NCBI GenBank assembly: GCA_963575745.1
Contig: CAUYUJ010009746.1
Location: 250,001-314,000 of the forward strand
Origin: Prorocentrum cordatum
Lineage: Eukaryota; Sar; Dinophyceae; Prorocentrales; Prorocentraceae
DNA: 64,000 bases
Direction: 5' to 3'
Positions 43,081 through 53,829 of the stretch are shown in pieces (within the stretch, counting starts at the first letter, position 1; every line of letters begins with the position of its first letter). The notes beneath the pieces were generated by a model. That model did no database searches and had not been told where the DNA came from. It saw nothing but the letters and a program-made list of their open reading frames with translations. The translations under genes were made by a program, and so were the position numbers.

Positions 43081-44274
43081 CTCGGTAGTTTGGCTTGTAG
43101 CTGTGCGCTGTGCGCTCTCCTCTCCCTTGGCCTTCCCAGTCCGTCTCCTCCCCCTCCTCCCCCTCCGCCTCCCCGTCTCGCTCCGTCCTTCCCCCCCGTT
43201 TCGTTCCCACCTCTCTCCCCATCCTTCGCCCTCCTCTTCCTCCTCCTCCTCCTCCTCCTCCTCCTCCTCTTTCTCCTCCTCCCCCACTGCCGAATACGCC
43301 AGTCAAGCGGCTCTCTCAGCTCGCTTCGGCAGGCTGCAGCATGTTCAGCCGCTGCTGTATTCATTTCATCGGGCTGAGAGGTCGTGCACCTCGAGAAGCA
43401 TCCTCTCCCTGTCCCTGTGCTCTTCCTCCTCCTGCTCCCCCTTGTGGTCCTCCTCTTCCTCCTCCTTCCTCCCGGCTTCCGCCGCCGCCCTGCCAGGGGG
43501 GGGGCCAGGCTGCGTCGGCTCGGCATTCTACGTGGACGCGCACCACCAGAGGGGGAGGATGCGGGCGAGGGTCGTCGTCGTGATGGGCGAGGGAGGAGGC
43601 CCCAGGCCCTGGCAGATTCCACGAAGCATTCCGCGAACGACCTCGGACGTGGCTTCCAGGAGAAGAGCTGCCTAATTCAGCATCCTTGCGTGCTCGCTGG
43701 CTTGTGCTTCGTGCGCAGCTAGCCAAGTCAGCCACAGCCATTGTCTGAGCCCACGTGAGAACCTTGGCCAGGGCCGGATCACAAGCCATATGATTAAGAT
43801 ACTTTCTCCATTACTATGCAGATTTGGATATCCTGATTGCCTTGGTTCATTTTCGCACTACCTCTCTTGCCTTCGTCTGCTTTATCAGATCGCTCTGCCC
43901 TTCCTTTTATCCCGTCTTCTCCCCCGTTCCTATGGCTTGGCCTGGGGACGGAGGAAGAGTGTCAAGATACGGGCTTATCTGCAAATGTCGCCCATGGTCT
44001 TGCCGCTCTTGCGTGTTCGATATACCATCAACTCTGCACCGACTTGTGTGGAGCCCCGCATCAGTTCGGCAGCTATACATCTCAATTATTGACGCTTCGC
44101 GTTTTCCCATCAGCTTATCGTGCGCTGTGCCCCAGCCTCGTTCACACCGCCCTCTGGACTTTTCCTTGCGGGCCGCGAATCAAAAAGCGTATTCCCATCA
44201 GCCGTTGCAGAAGCAGGTCGCCAGGCGAGTTGCCTTGATCTGGGAAGTGCAGAAGAGTGCAGCTTAACAACCGC
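43081..44274. other. CTC-rich tract and unique sequence, no gene
   Basis: Pyrimidine-rich with CTC at 43225-43280 and again around 43420-43480. 43660-44270 is of ordinary complexity and comparatively AT-rich. Short frames only. Confidence 0.45.
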
Positions 44275-44515
44275 ATTGGGCACGTTTTCTCGGAGGCTTC
44301 TTGGAACCATCTTCGGGCTCTGCAGGGGTCCTCGCGGAGCCTCTTGGGGAACTCTTGGGGCTGTTTTTTTTTTAGGGGGGGGGAGGGGGGGTCGGAGGTC
44401 TTCCGGGGCCGTCCCGATCCCTTTTGGGGCGCTTTGGGATGCTTTTTGGGGCCCTCTCGGGGCCATCGCACGGGCCCCTCTTGGGGCCGTCCTGGGCCCC
44501 GCCTGGGGCCGCGCC
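44275..44515. repeat. Degenerate G-rich repeat family, locus 4
   Basis: Words such as CTTGGGGCCGTCCTGGGCC and TTTTGGGGCCCTCTCGGGG repeat irregularly, with two short T/G homopolymer runs inside. Confidence 0.65.
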
Positions 44516-44574
44516 CCCCGCGCGACGCGCCACCCCGGGGCCGCGCGGAGAGGGGGCGAGGCGCGGGGCGGGGC

Positions 44575-45415
44575 GAGATCGGCTCTCGTCGGCGCCGACG
44601 ACCTCGTTTTTTTTGTTGGGGGGGGGGTCGTTCCTTTGACCGTCGGGGGAGGGTTCCAATGAGTATCAGGATGCTGGCAGCGAGCGAGGCGGCGTGGGCA
44701 AGGGCGGGAGAGGCGCAGCTCGGAGGAGGGGACGGGTGGGGGAGAACTCCCTGCATAACTATCTGTGAGCGACTTGCTTAAGAAGTAAGCTCCCGGGTTC
44801 AATCGTCCCGCACCACAGCGATGCGCAATGAGGATGCAGGGCCCATGTCGGAGCTTTCCGAGCGGAGCGCGGCCAACAGAAGTGGCCAAGGTTGGACCGA
44901 TGAGGCAAGGATGCTGGGGTACCCTTGGAAAAGGTTGCCCATCCTTACTGTGCGGTTGACTGCAGTTATGCAGGGAGCTCTCCCCGCCCGTCCCCTCCTC
45001 CGACGTTCCCCTCCTCGCCTTGCCCACGCCGCCTCGCTCGCTGCTGGCATCCTGAGACTCATTGGGGCCGTCCCCCAACGGTCACATCAACGACGCAAAA
45101 AGACTGGGTCGTTTGCGCCGACATTTTCGCGTAAACTGCCCGCGTAAGGTCGCGCCTGAGCGCCCTCGCTGTGCCGCGCGGGCGGCCCGCGCAAGCTGCC
45201 ACTTAAGTCGTTCAGATCGTTCTGCAGGGAGTTCTCCCCCACCCGCCCCCTCCTCCGACCTCCGCCTGTCCTCCCCTTGCCCACGCCGCCTCGCTTGCTG
45301 CCAGCATCCTGATACTCATTGGAACCCTCCCCCGACGGTCAAAGGAACGACCCCGCCCCCTCCAAGAAAACGAGGTCGTCGGCGGCGATATTTTCGCGTA
45401 AGCTGCCCGCGCATG
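44575..45415. repeat. Repeat in inverted and direct copies (R-F)
   Basis: 44590-44760 carries CGACGACCTCGTTTT, GGTCGTTCCTTTGACCGTC, TATCAGGATGCTGGC and GGGAGAACTCCCTGCA. The reverse complement of the whole series lies at 45220-45400. A second, more diverged reverse copy occupies about 44965-45110. The plus copy is followed at 44783-44812 by CTCCCGGGTTCAATC and CCCGCACCA, a tRNA T-arm/CCA-like string without a matching 5' half, which suggests a tRNA-derived SINE family at most. Confidence 0.7.
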
Positions 45416-45724
45416 GTCGCGCGTAAGCGTACTCGCTTCAAATGTGGCGTGCCGCGCGGGCGGTCCGCGTAAAGTGCGGCATGGGGTCACTGTGTTATCT
45501 CGTGCAAGACTCGTTTGTGATCGTCGTTCACACCGAACCGTGGGTTTTCGAGGGGTGTGCTGCCGTCTGGGTGAGGGTACGTCTCTGCCTGAGATAAGCG
45601 GCGCTGATCACGGTTCCCGCTGCCTCGGCTGGCCGTTCCGGCTTGCTCTACGCGGAGCTCTTCCACGTCTGAGCGTTTTCCCTTCTCCCCCCCCCCGCCG
45701 CCGCCCTCGTGTGTTTTAGGATGG
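45416..45724. other. No recognised gene
   Basis: Unique sequence. It ends in a C-rich stretch before R-B copy 2. Confidence 0.4.
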
Positions 45725-45885
45725 AAAAACGCACACACGCAAACACAATCAATCGTCGATCCCCCCGAAAATGTAGGAAAATATGGGAAGTGGGGGGGAA
45801 GACAAAAACCCAGAAGATATGAGAAAATATTGGAAGTCCTGTTATTTGTATGTATTTATTTGTGTGTCCCAGGCCCCTTTATTGT
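45725..45885. repeat. Dispersed repeat R-B, copy 2
   Basis: Carries CAATCGTCGATCCCCCCGA, GGGGAAGACAAAAACCCAGA, GTCCTGTTATTTGTATGTAT and TGTGTGTCCCAGGCCCC, in the same order as 22935-23110. It has diverged at the left edge. Confidence 0.82.
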
Positions 45886-46219
45886 TTCCCCCCACTTGCA
45901 CGCCGGACAATTAGCCTTTCGGTCGCCCCGAAGAACCACACGCCGGAGCGGACCGCCCTTGCCTCGCTGCCGACGGACAAAAACTTTGGTATTGGTCGTG
46001 GCCAGCTTTGGGCGTGTCCCATTGCGTGGTCTCGGCTTGCAGCCCACCGACGTTGTGGAAGCTGGGCGTCTCTGGACCCAGAGACACCTCCGCTCGGGAC
46101 TCCACAGGGATGTTCGGGCTCCCCCTCGTGCGACGCACTGCTTTTCAAAGCGCGCTCGAGGAGCGAAAGCAAGCTTGGCGAATTTCCTGCCAGTTGGAAG
46201 TTTGACTCGTGCCCCTGAT

Positions 46220-46530
46220 GAGCGTGCCGTGCCACTGCCTCGCCGCCCCCCTCTTCGGAGTCCGCCGCAGCGCTGTCCGAACCGAGGTTCGCTCCCTGCT
46301 GCGCGTACAGCGAGTGGTACATCGACGAGCTTTTCGCAGTGCTGCGCAACGAGGACGCGCGGGGCGAAAGCTCCTGGCAGCAGGCCGTTCGTTCTCGCCT
46401 CGCGCCGCCGTCGTCGTCGTCGTCGCGCAGTTTCGACCATGGTTTTTGGGAGGTTCCTCTTTTCTTCCGGGTTGCTCCGGAAAGCTGCGAGAATGGCGTT
46501 GCGAGACGGGCATTCGCTGCGATGCAATTG
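46220..46530 (+). CDS. Orphan exon-like ORF, unknown
   Basis: One plus frame (ending at 46533) contains EPRFAPCCAYSEWYIDELFA and VLRNEDARGESSWQQAVRS with mostly G/C third positions. It then passes a short GTC run and continues to VARRAFAAMQL and a stop. The first 65 codons look like real protein sequence. There is no convincing start (ACT/GCC-rich upstream) and no family. It may be an exon whose partners lie outside the window, or a fragment carried by a repeat; R-B lies 340 bp upstream. Confidence 0.35.
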
Positions 46531-47605
46531 TGAAACCTTGGGCTGCCCAGGCGCTCTGCGGCTTCTTGTGTCCTCCTTTTGTTTCGGCGGTCAGGCTTCC
46601 GACGAACTTCGGTGGAACAGTTTTCTCGACTGTTTTCGAATGTGTCTTCGGCGGTTATCAGATGTTCCTGACGGCCCCCAGAGGCTCCCGGAGGTCGTCG
46701 GCGTCGGCGTCGTCGTCGTCGCCGCTGCCGCCGCCGTTGTCGCCGTCATCGGCGTAGTGGGAGGGGAAGGAGGAGAGGAGAGAAGACGAGAAGGAATGAG
46801 GAGGAGAGGGGAAGAGGGGGGCGGGAGGAGAGAGCAGGATTGGAAGAAGGGGAGGAGGAGGAGGAGGAGGAGGAGGAGGAGGAGGAGGAGGAGGAGGAGG
46901 AGGAGGAGGAGGAGGAGGAGGAGGAGCGTGGTAGCGTCCTTCTGGACCCGGATGTCTTCAGCGCTCAGCGCCCAAGAGAAGGAAGGCTGGGGGGAAGAGA
47001 GGGCGGAGGGAAGAGGGAGGAGGGCGGTGAGGAGCCTTGATCGTGAGTGCCGGTTGCGGATGAGGTGGATTATGATGATGATGGTGATGATGACGACGAT
47101 GATGATCATGACCATGACCATGATCAGGATCAGGATCATGATCATGATGATGGGTGTGATGTTTGTGGTGGTGGTGATGATACGGATGATGATGGCGCTG
47201 ATGATGCTGCTGCTGATGATGATGATGATGCTTGTGTTGTTCATGATACTGATGACAATGACGATGACTATGACGATGATGATGAGGAGGATGATGATAC
47301 TCATCATCTTCATGATCATGATGATGCTGATGACGATGATGATGAACAGTGAGGATCTATGATTGTGACTATGATGATGGTGGTTGTGATGACGGTGATG
47401 ATGATGCTTATGACGATCATGATGATGATTATGATGATGACGATGACGATGCCGATGATGATGTTGATGATGATGATGATGATGACGATGATGCTGACAA
47501 TGATTATGGCGATGACGATGATGATGGTGATCATGATGACGATGATGATCATGGTATTGATGATGATGGTGATGATGATGATGATGATGATGATGAGAAT
47601 TAGTC
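46531..47605. repeat. (GGA)n then GAT-rich microsatellite
   Basis: GTC-rich unique sequence to 46760, GGA-rich to 46925 (purest at 46850-46925), a short unique stretch, then about 540 bp of imperfect GAT/GATCAT triplets (47065-47600). Confidence 0.92.
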
Positions 47606-47817
47606 GGGCGATGCTGTGAATGGTGATGATGCTGATAGTGATGATTGTGATGAGTGTGATGCTAATGGAAATGGCGATTGCCAGGGAAGTGTCGGTGAAG
47701 GGGGTCTGATGGCGGGGATGATGACAACCATATGGTGTTAATGTCGACGATGACGATGATGACGATGCCAATGTCGATGTTGATGGTGACGATGCGGTGG
47801 ATGATGATTGTGATGGC

Positions 47818-47878
<61 letters not shown>

Positions 47879-47935
47879 CGAATGCTGTGCATGATGTGCT
47901 GATAATGATGATGCTGCTGACGGTGGTGTACTCTG
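47606..47935. repeat. GAT microsatellite, second part
   Basis: Imperfect GATGGT then an almost pure GAT run at about 47815-47878. Confidence 0.9.
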
Positions 47936-48792
47936 AATGAGGAAAGGCAAGGGCGAGAGGTACCGAGTGTTTGTCCGCGGCCATTTCGGCCCAGTGACTG
48001 GCCACTTATCTGACTGGGCCACACCGCGGCCCGCTACCTTACATCGAGACAGAAAATATTCCACCCTTTACGCTTGAGATGTATCATGGCTGTTCACGCG
48101 GCTCCTTCGTACCTCTGGCATTATCGCTGATACGGCACAACAGGGTTTGACGTATGCTTCGCCTTAGGCGAAGCATCTGGTTGGACCTCCCGACCAGCTT
48201 TAAACTTGGTAGCGGAGCTGGCCGTTGGTGGCCACCTCTGGCTCTACTCCTTGCTATCCACGTCACTATCTGGTGGACTACCGACAAGGTGGAACATCAG
48301 GGTGAAGTGGCTCTACGTGGAGGACTTTTATACCATCGCAACGACCCTTGCACTGCTGCCTCTGCTCACGTGCAGAGGTCTCTTACGTGAGCCCTACATT
48401 TCTGCGCTGCTACACTCCTGAAGCCCACCCACCTACGAACATTTGCAATTTCTTCGCAGATACTATGCATGACAACGTGCGTTATGACATCGTGCCGCCT
48501 GCACCTCTTCGCAAACTGACGAAAACGTCATCTCATAACCAGCAGCCACGCACAACCGACACCGACCTACGGGGCCACTGGATTGGCATCGCTATATTTG
48601 GCCCCTTCTGGGTCGCAATCGGATGCGCCGTTGGACATCAGCAACGTGGTGCAGACGACACGCGTATCACCGGCCCTCACTTGGACCCTGCCGGTAACGC
48701 ACCTTTCCGCGAGTTCGCTCGCGCTGTGCATGCCTGCATCAAAGTGACCACAGGCACTATAACCCCCTGCCAACAGGCCACCGCATTACAGC
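47936..48792. other. No assigned gene; perfect 10-bp hairpin at 48154-48176
   Basis: Unique sequence upstream of the copia gag. ATGCTTCGCC (48154-48163) pairs perfectly with GGCGAAGCAT (48167-48176) across TTA. A plus frame through 48348-48905 may be the 5' part of the retrotransposon (GHWIGIAIFGPFWVAIG) but shows no recognised domain. No long terminal repeat is evident. Confidence 0.4.
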
Positions 48793-49531
48793 GTGGCCTT
48801 AGTCATGAGAGTTCCCCCCGCAGTAATCAACTTTGGAGTGAACGTTGGTGCTCGCCGCGCCGGTGGAGCCACCTACATAACGTTTCTCCTCAGCACTCAG
48901 TTTGAGAACCTGGAAGAGGAACGACAACTTACTTCGGGACGGCTCTCATTGACTTTCGCGTCCATGCGGGGGAACGGATCGACCAGGCGCTGGCCAGCTT
49001 CGAGATTGCACGCTTCGAAGCTGACACCGCGGGGTTCAACATCCCAAACTTCCAGATCCTGACAGTCATATTGTTCAGCGCCCTTGGTGTCGGTACTTCG
49101 CGTGCCCAGCATCTACTACAACCACTGAACCGCCAAATGTCAAGGACTCAGCAACAGTTCGACTACTGGAGCGCGTGAGGGCTTGCGCCCAGATTGCTGA
49201 GCGAGCCCCCGGCAACATTTGTGGGGTGCCTAGCCGCGGCCACCGCGCTGATTTTTTTGTTTTTCTCGTAGTGACACTCATGCGGGGCAACCTGCCAGAA
49301 CCGTCTGGAATGACGATCCACAACAAAACGAGGCCACCACTCACTCTATTTAGCCAGGAAGGCGGCCAGCCCGTGGGGTCGCAAGACTCCTGGGCTCGAT
49401 ATCAGGGACCGTCGGCAACGGCGGCACCCGCCCGAGCCACCGCCTTCATTGGCTCGGCGGGGCAACCTGCATAGTCCGACTTTGAAATTGGCATCGATGC
49501 TGACACCTCGTCAGATGAAGGAACTGGCAAC
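48793..49531 (+). pseudogene. Ty1/copia-type gag core, frameshifted
   Basis: The gag core of the copia type seen in dinoflagellates would form the virus-like particle. YITFLLSTQFENLEEERQ (48870-48925, one frame) continues after a 1-base change into GTALIDFRVHAGERIDQALA, IARFEADTAGFNIPNFQ and LGVGTSRAQHLLQPLNRQM (48935-49145), with a stop at 49176. The linker from 49290 (MTIHNKTRPPLTLFSQEGG) is in a further frame. The next feature continues the gag with its basic region and zinc knuckle. No protease, integrase or reverse transcriptase is present. Confidence 0.7.
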
Positions 49532-51487
49532 GTGGATTATTCAGATATGCCCGCGCACCTCACTGAAGAGCAACAGGCGCAACGGGTTTTCCTGGGCCAT
49601 CAGAAACATAGACGCCGATGGAGACGTTGTATGAAGAAGCCAGTTCGAAGGGTACGACGTGCAGTTCGACGTGTGTTTAGGTCAAAGTGCGAGGGTAGAG
49701 GTAAGGGTAAACGACGACGGTTACATGGTAGAGGCATGCTGGCATTCCTGGCCTCCCAAACGGGACCGCAGTATGAGGAAGTATTCCTGGGGGGGGGTAG
49801 AGGCCGCTGGCGCACCTCAGGACAAGGCGCGGGGCGTCGGGGTGCACCGAAGGATGCCAACGGGAAAACCATGGCATGTGAGATCTGCCATGGCGCTCGA
49901 CATTTTCGTCGTGGAGGCCCCCGAGGCGACGGGAGAGGCAGGGGTCCGTCGATGCATTTGGCTCAGACGGATTCTGACATTCAGCGTGTCGGTTTCGAAG
50001 CCTTTCTTGCCGGATCAAAGGACAACCCCGCTGCCGCTGCCCATTCCGCGTCCGCGAGGCACATAAGCGCCAGCGCGTCCCTCGAGAGGTGCGCCGAGGA
50101 GTTCTTCGAGGAGGTCGATCTTGCAGACTGGCTGGGCACCCCGATCGCGGGGCAACCCGCGCGCATCGAGGTCGTCGAGGAGCGCCGACCACCCGCCGAC
50201 TTGGTTTGCGAGATGGCGGGTGCACCTGCGCACTCTGCTGGGTGCGAGCCGGGTAGTTCCGATGATGGCGCGACGCCAGCTACGGGGGAGGGGGGGCTTC
50301 AAATGTCGCTCCGGCCGCAGGTGATTGGGGGCCCTGCGTGCAGGGCGACCGGCGATGACGACCCCTTGCGGGGCAACCCGCGCGACGCTGGTGACCTGTC
50401 TGAGCGGGTCCAGCGCGAGCTTGGTCGCGACGGAGGCTCTCGCTTCACTTCTGCGCAGCGCGACCGCCCTTCGAGCCGCAAGGCTTGGAGACGCGCGGAG
50501 CGCGCAGGTGGCTCGCGCGCCCCAGCTTTTGCACGGGGGACTTGCCCAGGGAAGTCCGGGCGGGGGAAGGCCCCCAAGGGTGGGTGGCTCAGGGGGGCTG
50601 GGGCCCAGGCTTGGGAAGGGGGGGGGGGGGGGGGGCGAGGGGGGCGAACCGCCACGAGCCACGACGGAATCGAAGGTTTCGCGGCCCAGGGGGGCTGTCC
50701 TGGGAAGCCTGGGCGGGGGGGTGGCCCGTGGCCGCGCAACGCCGCGCGCCGCCTCGCCCTAGACTTCGCGAAGCACATCGCATCAGACGAAGTCCCGGGA
50801 AACTTGGGCGAGGAAGTGCTGAGCAAGAGCGCGGAGGAGGAGGGGGGGGGCGAGGAGGGCGACGACATGGGGGAGTGCGATGAGAGCGCGCCCGACGAGG
50901 GCGATGAGGAGCAGGGCTGGGAGGAGGCTCTTCGGGAAGACCAGGAGGCAGCAGTTGCGGATTGCCAGCTTGCGCCCGCGGTGATTCAGGAGGAGGTCGC
51001 AGTTGATGCGCAAGCGGCCGAGCAGGTGGAAACGGCGGCGGCGTTGAAGGAGGTGCCCAGAGAGGCGGAAACTTTGCCGCGGCAGGCGGGCATGGGGAAA
51101 CTTGCAGCGAGTTGTCGGAACGAGCAGCGGAAGCAACAAGGGCGCATGCGATTGTTGTCTCGCCAGGACGACGGCGCCCTGCAAGCCTTGGCGGCACAGA
51201 GGGGCCACGAGGCCGCAGCGGCGGCGAAACGGCGGCGACTGGCGAAGGAAGCGGACGACAGGACATTGGCGCTCCGAGACCCGAAGGAACACATTCGGGA
51301 GTCGGGGGCCGCCTTGAGAAGGGCAAAGAGGCCGCAGTCGCGGCGGAGGCGGCGCCGGCCGGTGAGCAAGTTCGCCCCGGCGCAGTGGAAAACGGAGGAA
51401 TTCACGTTGAAGAACAACGTGATGGCGGCTCTGGATCGCCTGGCTCGCGGCATGGGCGTTCTCTCGGATTCGCAGAGACGCGAGTGA
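49532..51487 (+). CDS. Long ORF: copia gag C-terminus joined to an unknown protein
   Basis: A 651-codon open frame. Residues 1-150 finish the gag: HLTEEQQAQRVFLGHQKHRR, a basic KPVRRVRRAVRRVFRSK stretch, a Gly/Arg/Lys-rich region and CEICHGARHFRRGG. That is a CX2CX4H zinc knuckle whose final Cys is replaced by Gly. Residues 160-651 do not resemble pol: an acidic-helical part (LERCAEEFFEEVDLADWLG), a Gly/Pro-rich stretch shaped by a poly-G run near 50620, an acidic low-complexity part (EEGDDMGECDESAPDEGDEE), then a basic helical end (RRRRRRPVSKFAPAQW, MAALDRLARGMGVLSDSQ). The first codon is an internal GTG, not a credible start. It may be a retroelement inserted in, or fused to, a host nuclear-type gene. 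A downstream companion frame (51518-51727, TFAGWMQHVAKDAADGNR) may be the next exon. Confidence 0.5.
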   Translation: MDYSDMPAHLTEEQQAQRVFLGHQKHRRRWRRCMKKPVRRVRRAVRRVFRSKCEGRGKGKRRRLHGRGMLAFLASQTGPQYEEVFLGGGRGRWRTSGQGAGRRGAPKDANGKTMACEICHGARHFRRGGPRGDGRGRGPSMHLAQTDSDIQRVGFEAFLAGSKDNPAAAAHSASARHISASASLERCAEEFFEEVDLADWLGTPIAGQPARIEVVEERRPPADLVCEMAGAPAHSAGCEPGSSDDGATPATGEGGLQMSLRPQVIGGPACRATGDDDPLRGNPRDAGDLSERVQRELGRDGGSRFTSAQRDRPSSRKAWRRAERAGGSRAPAFARGTCPGKSGRGKAPKGGWLRGAGAQAWEGGGGGGRGGRTATSHDGIEGFAAQGGCPGKPGRGGGPWPRNAARRLALDFAKHIASDEVPGNLGEEVLSKSAEEEGGGEEGDDMGECDESAPDEGDEEQGWEEALREDQEAAVADCQLAPAVIQEEVAVDAQAAEQVETAAALKEVPREAETLPRQAGMGKLAASCRNEQRKQQGRMRLLSRQDDGALQALAAQRGHEAAAAAKRRRLAKEADDRTLALRDPKEHIRESGAALRRAKRPQSRRRRRRPVSKFAPAQWKTEEFTLKNNVMAALDRLARGMGVLSDSQRRE

Positions 51488-51770
51488 GCGTGGTTCAAAA
51501 CGAACTGGGACAACGAGATGAGCAAGGAACATAAGGAGGAGCGGCCAATGACGTTCGCGGGGTGGATGCAGCATGTCGCCAAAGACGCCGCAGATGGGAA
51601 TCGCGCGGCGCTGTCGCAGTTCGCGCGCAATGAAACAGTGAGAACTTTCGGCGGTCAGATGGCGCCGGCGGTTCCTGCGAGTGCCGCTCCTGGCAGCAGT
51701 CGCGGCGGAAGTGGCCGCGGTGGCTAGTTACGTGGCCGCGGTTGTTGCGAGGCTCTGCCGCAGTTGCGGC
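51332..51770. repeat. Short palindrome CCGCAGTNGCGG, cluster 1
   Basis: CCGCAGTCGCGG at 51332-51343 and GCCGCAGTTGCGGC at 51757-51770, with partial copies (GCAGTCGCGGC) near 51695 and (GCAGTTGCGG) near 50951. They lie in or just after the unknown ORF. Confidence 0.7.
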
Positions 51771-52133
51771 TCCGTCGTCGCTGCGTGAAAAAAAAATACC
51801 CTGCGACGTACCCAACCCACGCGCATCAAATGGCAGGAGGACTATGCCAACATTAGCAGGAACAGCGACAGTGTAGACGCGGCGATTTGCTGTGCAAGCT
51901 ACATGGGATGCGCATGCGTTGCACGATTCACAGGACGACGATCGAAAGAACGAGGATTGAGGCCCCAGGATCGAGGAAGAACGGGCACGGGAACGAGGGG
52001 TAGGAGAGGGATGGAATGGAGGGCGGGGGGGGCGAAAGGCCATCGCGGAAGCAGCAGCATGCATGGAGAAGGTGAGGCGGGGAATAGGACGACGATGAAA
52101 GTGGCGGGAGGAGACAGAAGACTGCCGCGTTTT
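51771..52133. other. No recognised gene
   Basis: Unique sequence with an A8 run near 51790; minus frames overlap plus frames. Confidence 0.4.
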
Positions 52134-52720
52134 TCAAGTGCGAGCTAAACCCGCAGCGCTGCCTGCGCCATGTCGTCGCAGAGTTCCACATGATAAAACT
52201 TGTTTAGAGTGCAAGGAACGAGCGAGGCGTAGCTCGCCCGCTAGCTTCTCCGCCTCCTTCCCGCACATTTCAGCGCGGGAGCTGAACGCTCGCAGGCGCG
52301 CCGCCAGGTCTGCGGGCGGCCCGCGGGAAAGAAACTCAAGGCCGGGGTCGCGCATCATCAATCGGTTGTCCATCGTCCAAAGTTGCACTGGCGACGTACT
52401 GGTTGAACGCGGAGCGAGCAGCATCACGCGCGTGCCTGAACGCCACGCAGGTACAGTGCACGCGCGATTGGGACTTCAGGTCGATCACGCGCGTCTCCAC
52501 CAGGCTTGGCAACACCGCGCGACTGAGGATCTCACTGCGGTCTGCCATGCTGCTGTCCGCGAATGCAATGCGCTGCCTGCAAGTAAGGCGGCGGCGTCCA
52601 CTAGTCTCAGAAGATGTCCCCGCGGGCCCGAAGGGCGACCGCCAGCTCGAGCCGCGGCGACGGCAGGCCAGATAAGAAAGAGCGTGTTCTACCGCTGCTG
52701 GCGGAAAACCGGGGGGGGTC
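52134..52720 (-). CDS. Minus-strand ORF pair, unknown protein
   Basis: Two overlapping minus frames (52336-52722 and 52134-52427) together read as one protein-like sequence: SSWRSPFGPAGTSSETSG, RQRIAFADSSMADRSEILS, LPSLVETRVIDLKSQSRVHC, then in the second frame LAARLRAFSSRAEMCGKEAE and KLAGELRLARSLHS. A related peptide (SSWRSSFGPAETSAEL) lies at about 54060-54010 on the same strand, on the other side of the minisatellite. Function unknown. The pairing suggests either a duplicated exon or flanks of a duplicated segment. Confidence 0.35.
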
Positions 52721-53820
52721 ACTGCCGGTTCGAACCCCTCCCCCCCCCCCCTCCGGAAAACCGGGGGGGGTCACTACCGGTTCGAACCCCTCCCCCCCCC
52801 CCCCCAGTTCATCATGAAAAGGGGGGGGGGTCACTACCGGTTCGAACCCCCCCCCCCTCGAAAACCGAGTGGGGGTGCGGACAGTGGTGGGGACGGTGTT
52901 GGTGGGGACAGTGGTGAGGGGACAGCGGGACAGTGGTGGGGACAGTGGGGGGACAGTGGGACAGTGGTGGGGACGGTAGTGGCGGGGACAGTGGTGAGGG
53001 GATAGCGGGGCAGTGGTGGGGACAGTGGGACAGTGGGACAGTGGTGGGGACGGTAGTGGTGGGGACAGTGGTGGGGACAATGGTGGGAACAGGGGGGACA
53101 GTGGACAGTGGTGGTGACGGTGGTGGTGGGGACAGTGGTGTGGGGACAATGGGAATGAGGTGGAAACAGTGGGACAGTGGAGGGTACAATGGTGGTGGGG
53201 ACAGTGGTGAAGGCGGTGGCGAGGACGGCGGTGGGACAATGGGACAGAGGTACAGTGGGGACAGTGGTGGGGACAGTGGGGACAGTGGTGGGAACAGTGG
53301 GACAGCTCAGTGGGACAGCGGAGGAGTCAGTGGGACAGTGGGGATAGTCGGGCAGTGGTTGGGGCCGTGGAGACAGTGGGGAGAGTGGAACCGTGGTGGG
53401 AACAGTTCTGGGGACAGCGGGGACAGTGCGACAGTGGTGGGGCCACTGGGGACAGTAGGGGCGGTGGTGGAACCAGTGGGGACAGCGGTGGTGAGGACAG
53501 TGGTGCTGGGAACACCAGTGGGGGATGTGATGCGGACGGTGGTGGGGACCGGGAGTCGTTTGCTGGCGGTGAGTAGGGGGGGGGGGTGGGGGGGGGGGTC
53601 GAACCGGTAGTGACCCCCTCCGGTTTTCCGGATCCGGAGGGTCGGGGGGGGGGGGGGGGGTTTCGAACGGAAGTGACCCCCCCAGGTTTTCGAGCGGGTG
53701 GGGGGGGGGGGGGGTAGGAGAGGGATGGGGCGTTTTGCCGGGGGAGGGGGGGGGGGGGCCCCCGGTTTTCCGGCACGGGGGGGGGGGGGATTTTCGGAGG
53801 GGGGGGGGGGGGGGGGGACC
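52705..53820. repeat. GGGGACAGTGGT minisatellite capped by inverted blocks
   Basis: About 700 bp (52870-53570) of GGGGACAGTGGTGG-type 9-15-mers. On the left are three direct copies of GGGGGTCACTACCGGTTCGA followed by C runs (52720-52855). On the right are inverted counterparts, GGTCGAACCGGTAGTGACCC near 53606 and a diverged one near 53668, separated by long G runs (to 53820). GGTTCGAACC itself is a 10-bp palindrome. Confidence 0.85.
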
Positions 53821-53829
53821 CGGGTTCCG

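Noticed and set aside
44783-44812. tRNA gene
   Set aside because: Only a T-arm/CCA-like 3' end is visible; the T-stem does not pair well and no D-arm or anticodon arm fits upstream.
48154-48176. Perfect 10-bp hairpin as a regulatory site
   Set aside because: It is a clear inverted repeat, but it stands alone with no gene boundary or second copy in the window, so I only record it.
48060-51490. Long terminal repeats of the copia element
   Set aside because: I found no matching direct repeats on either side of the gag; the element is a fragment.
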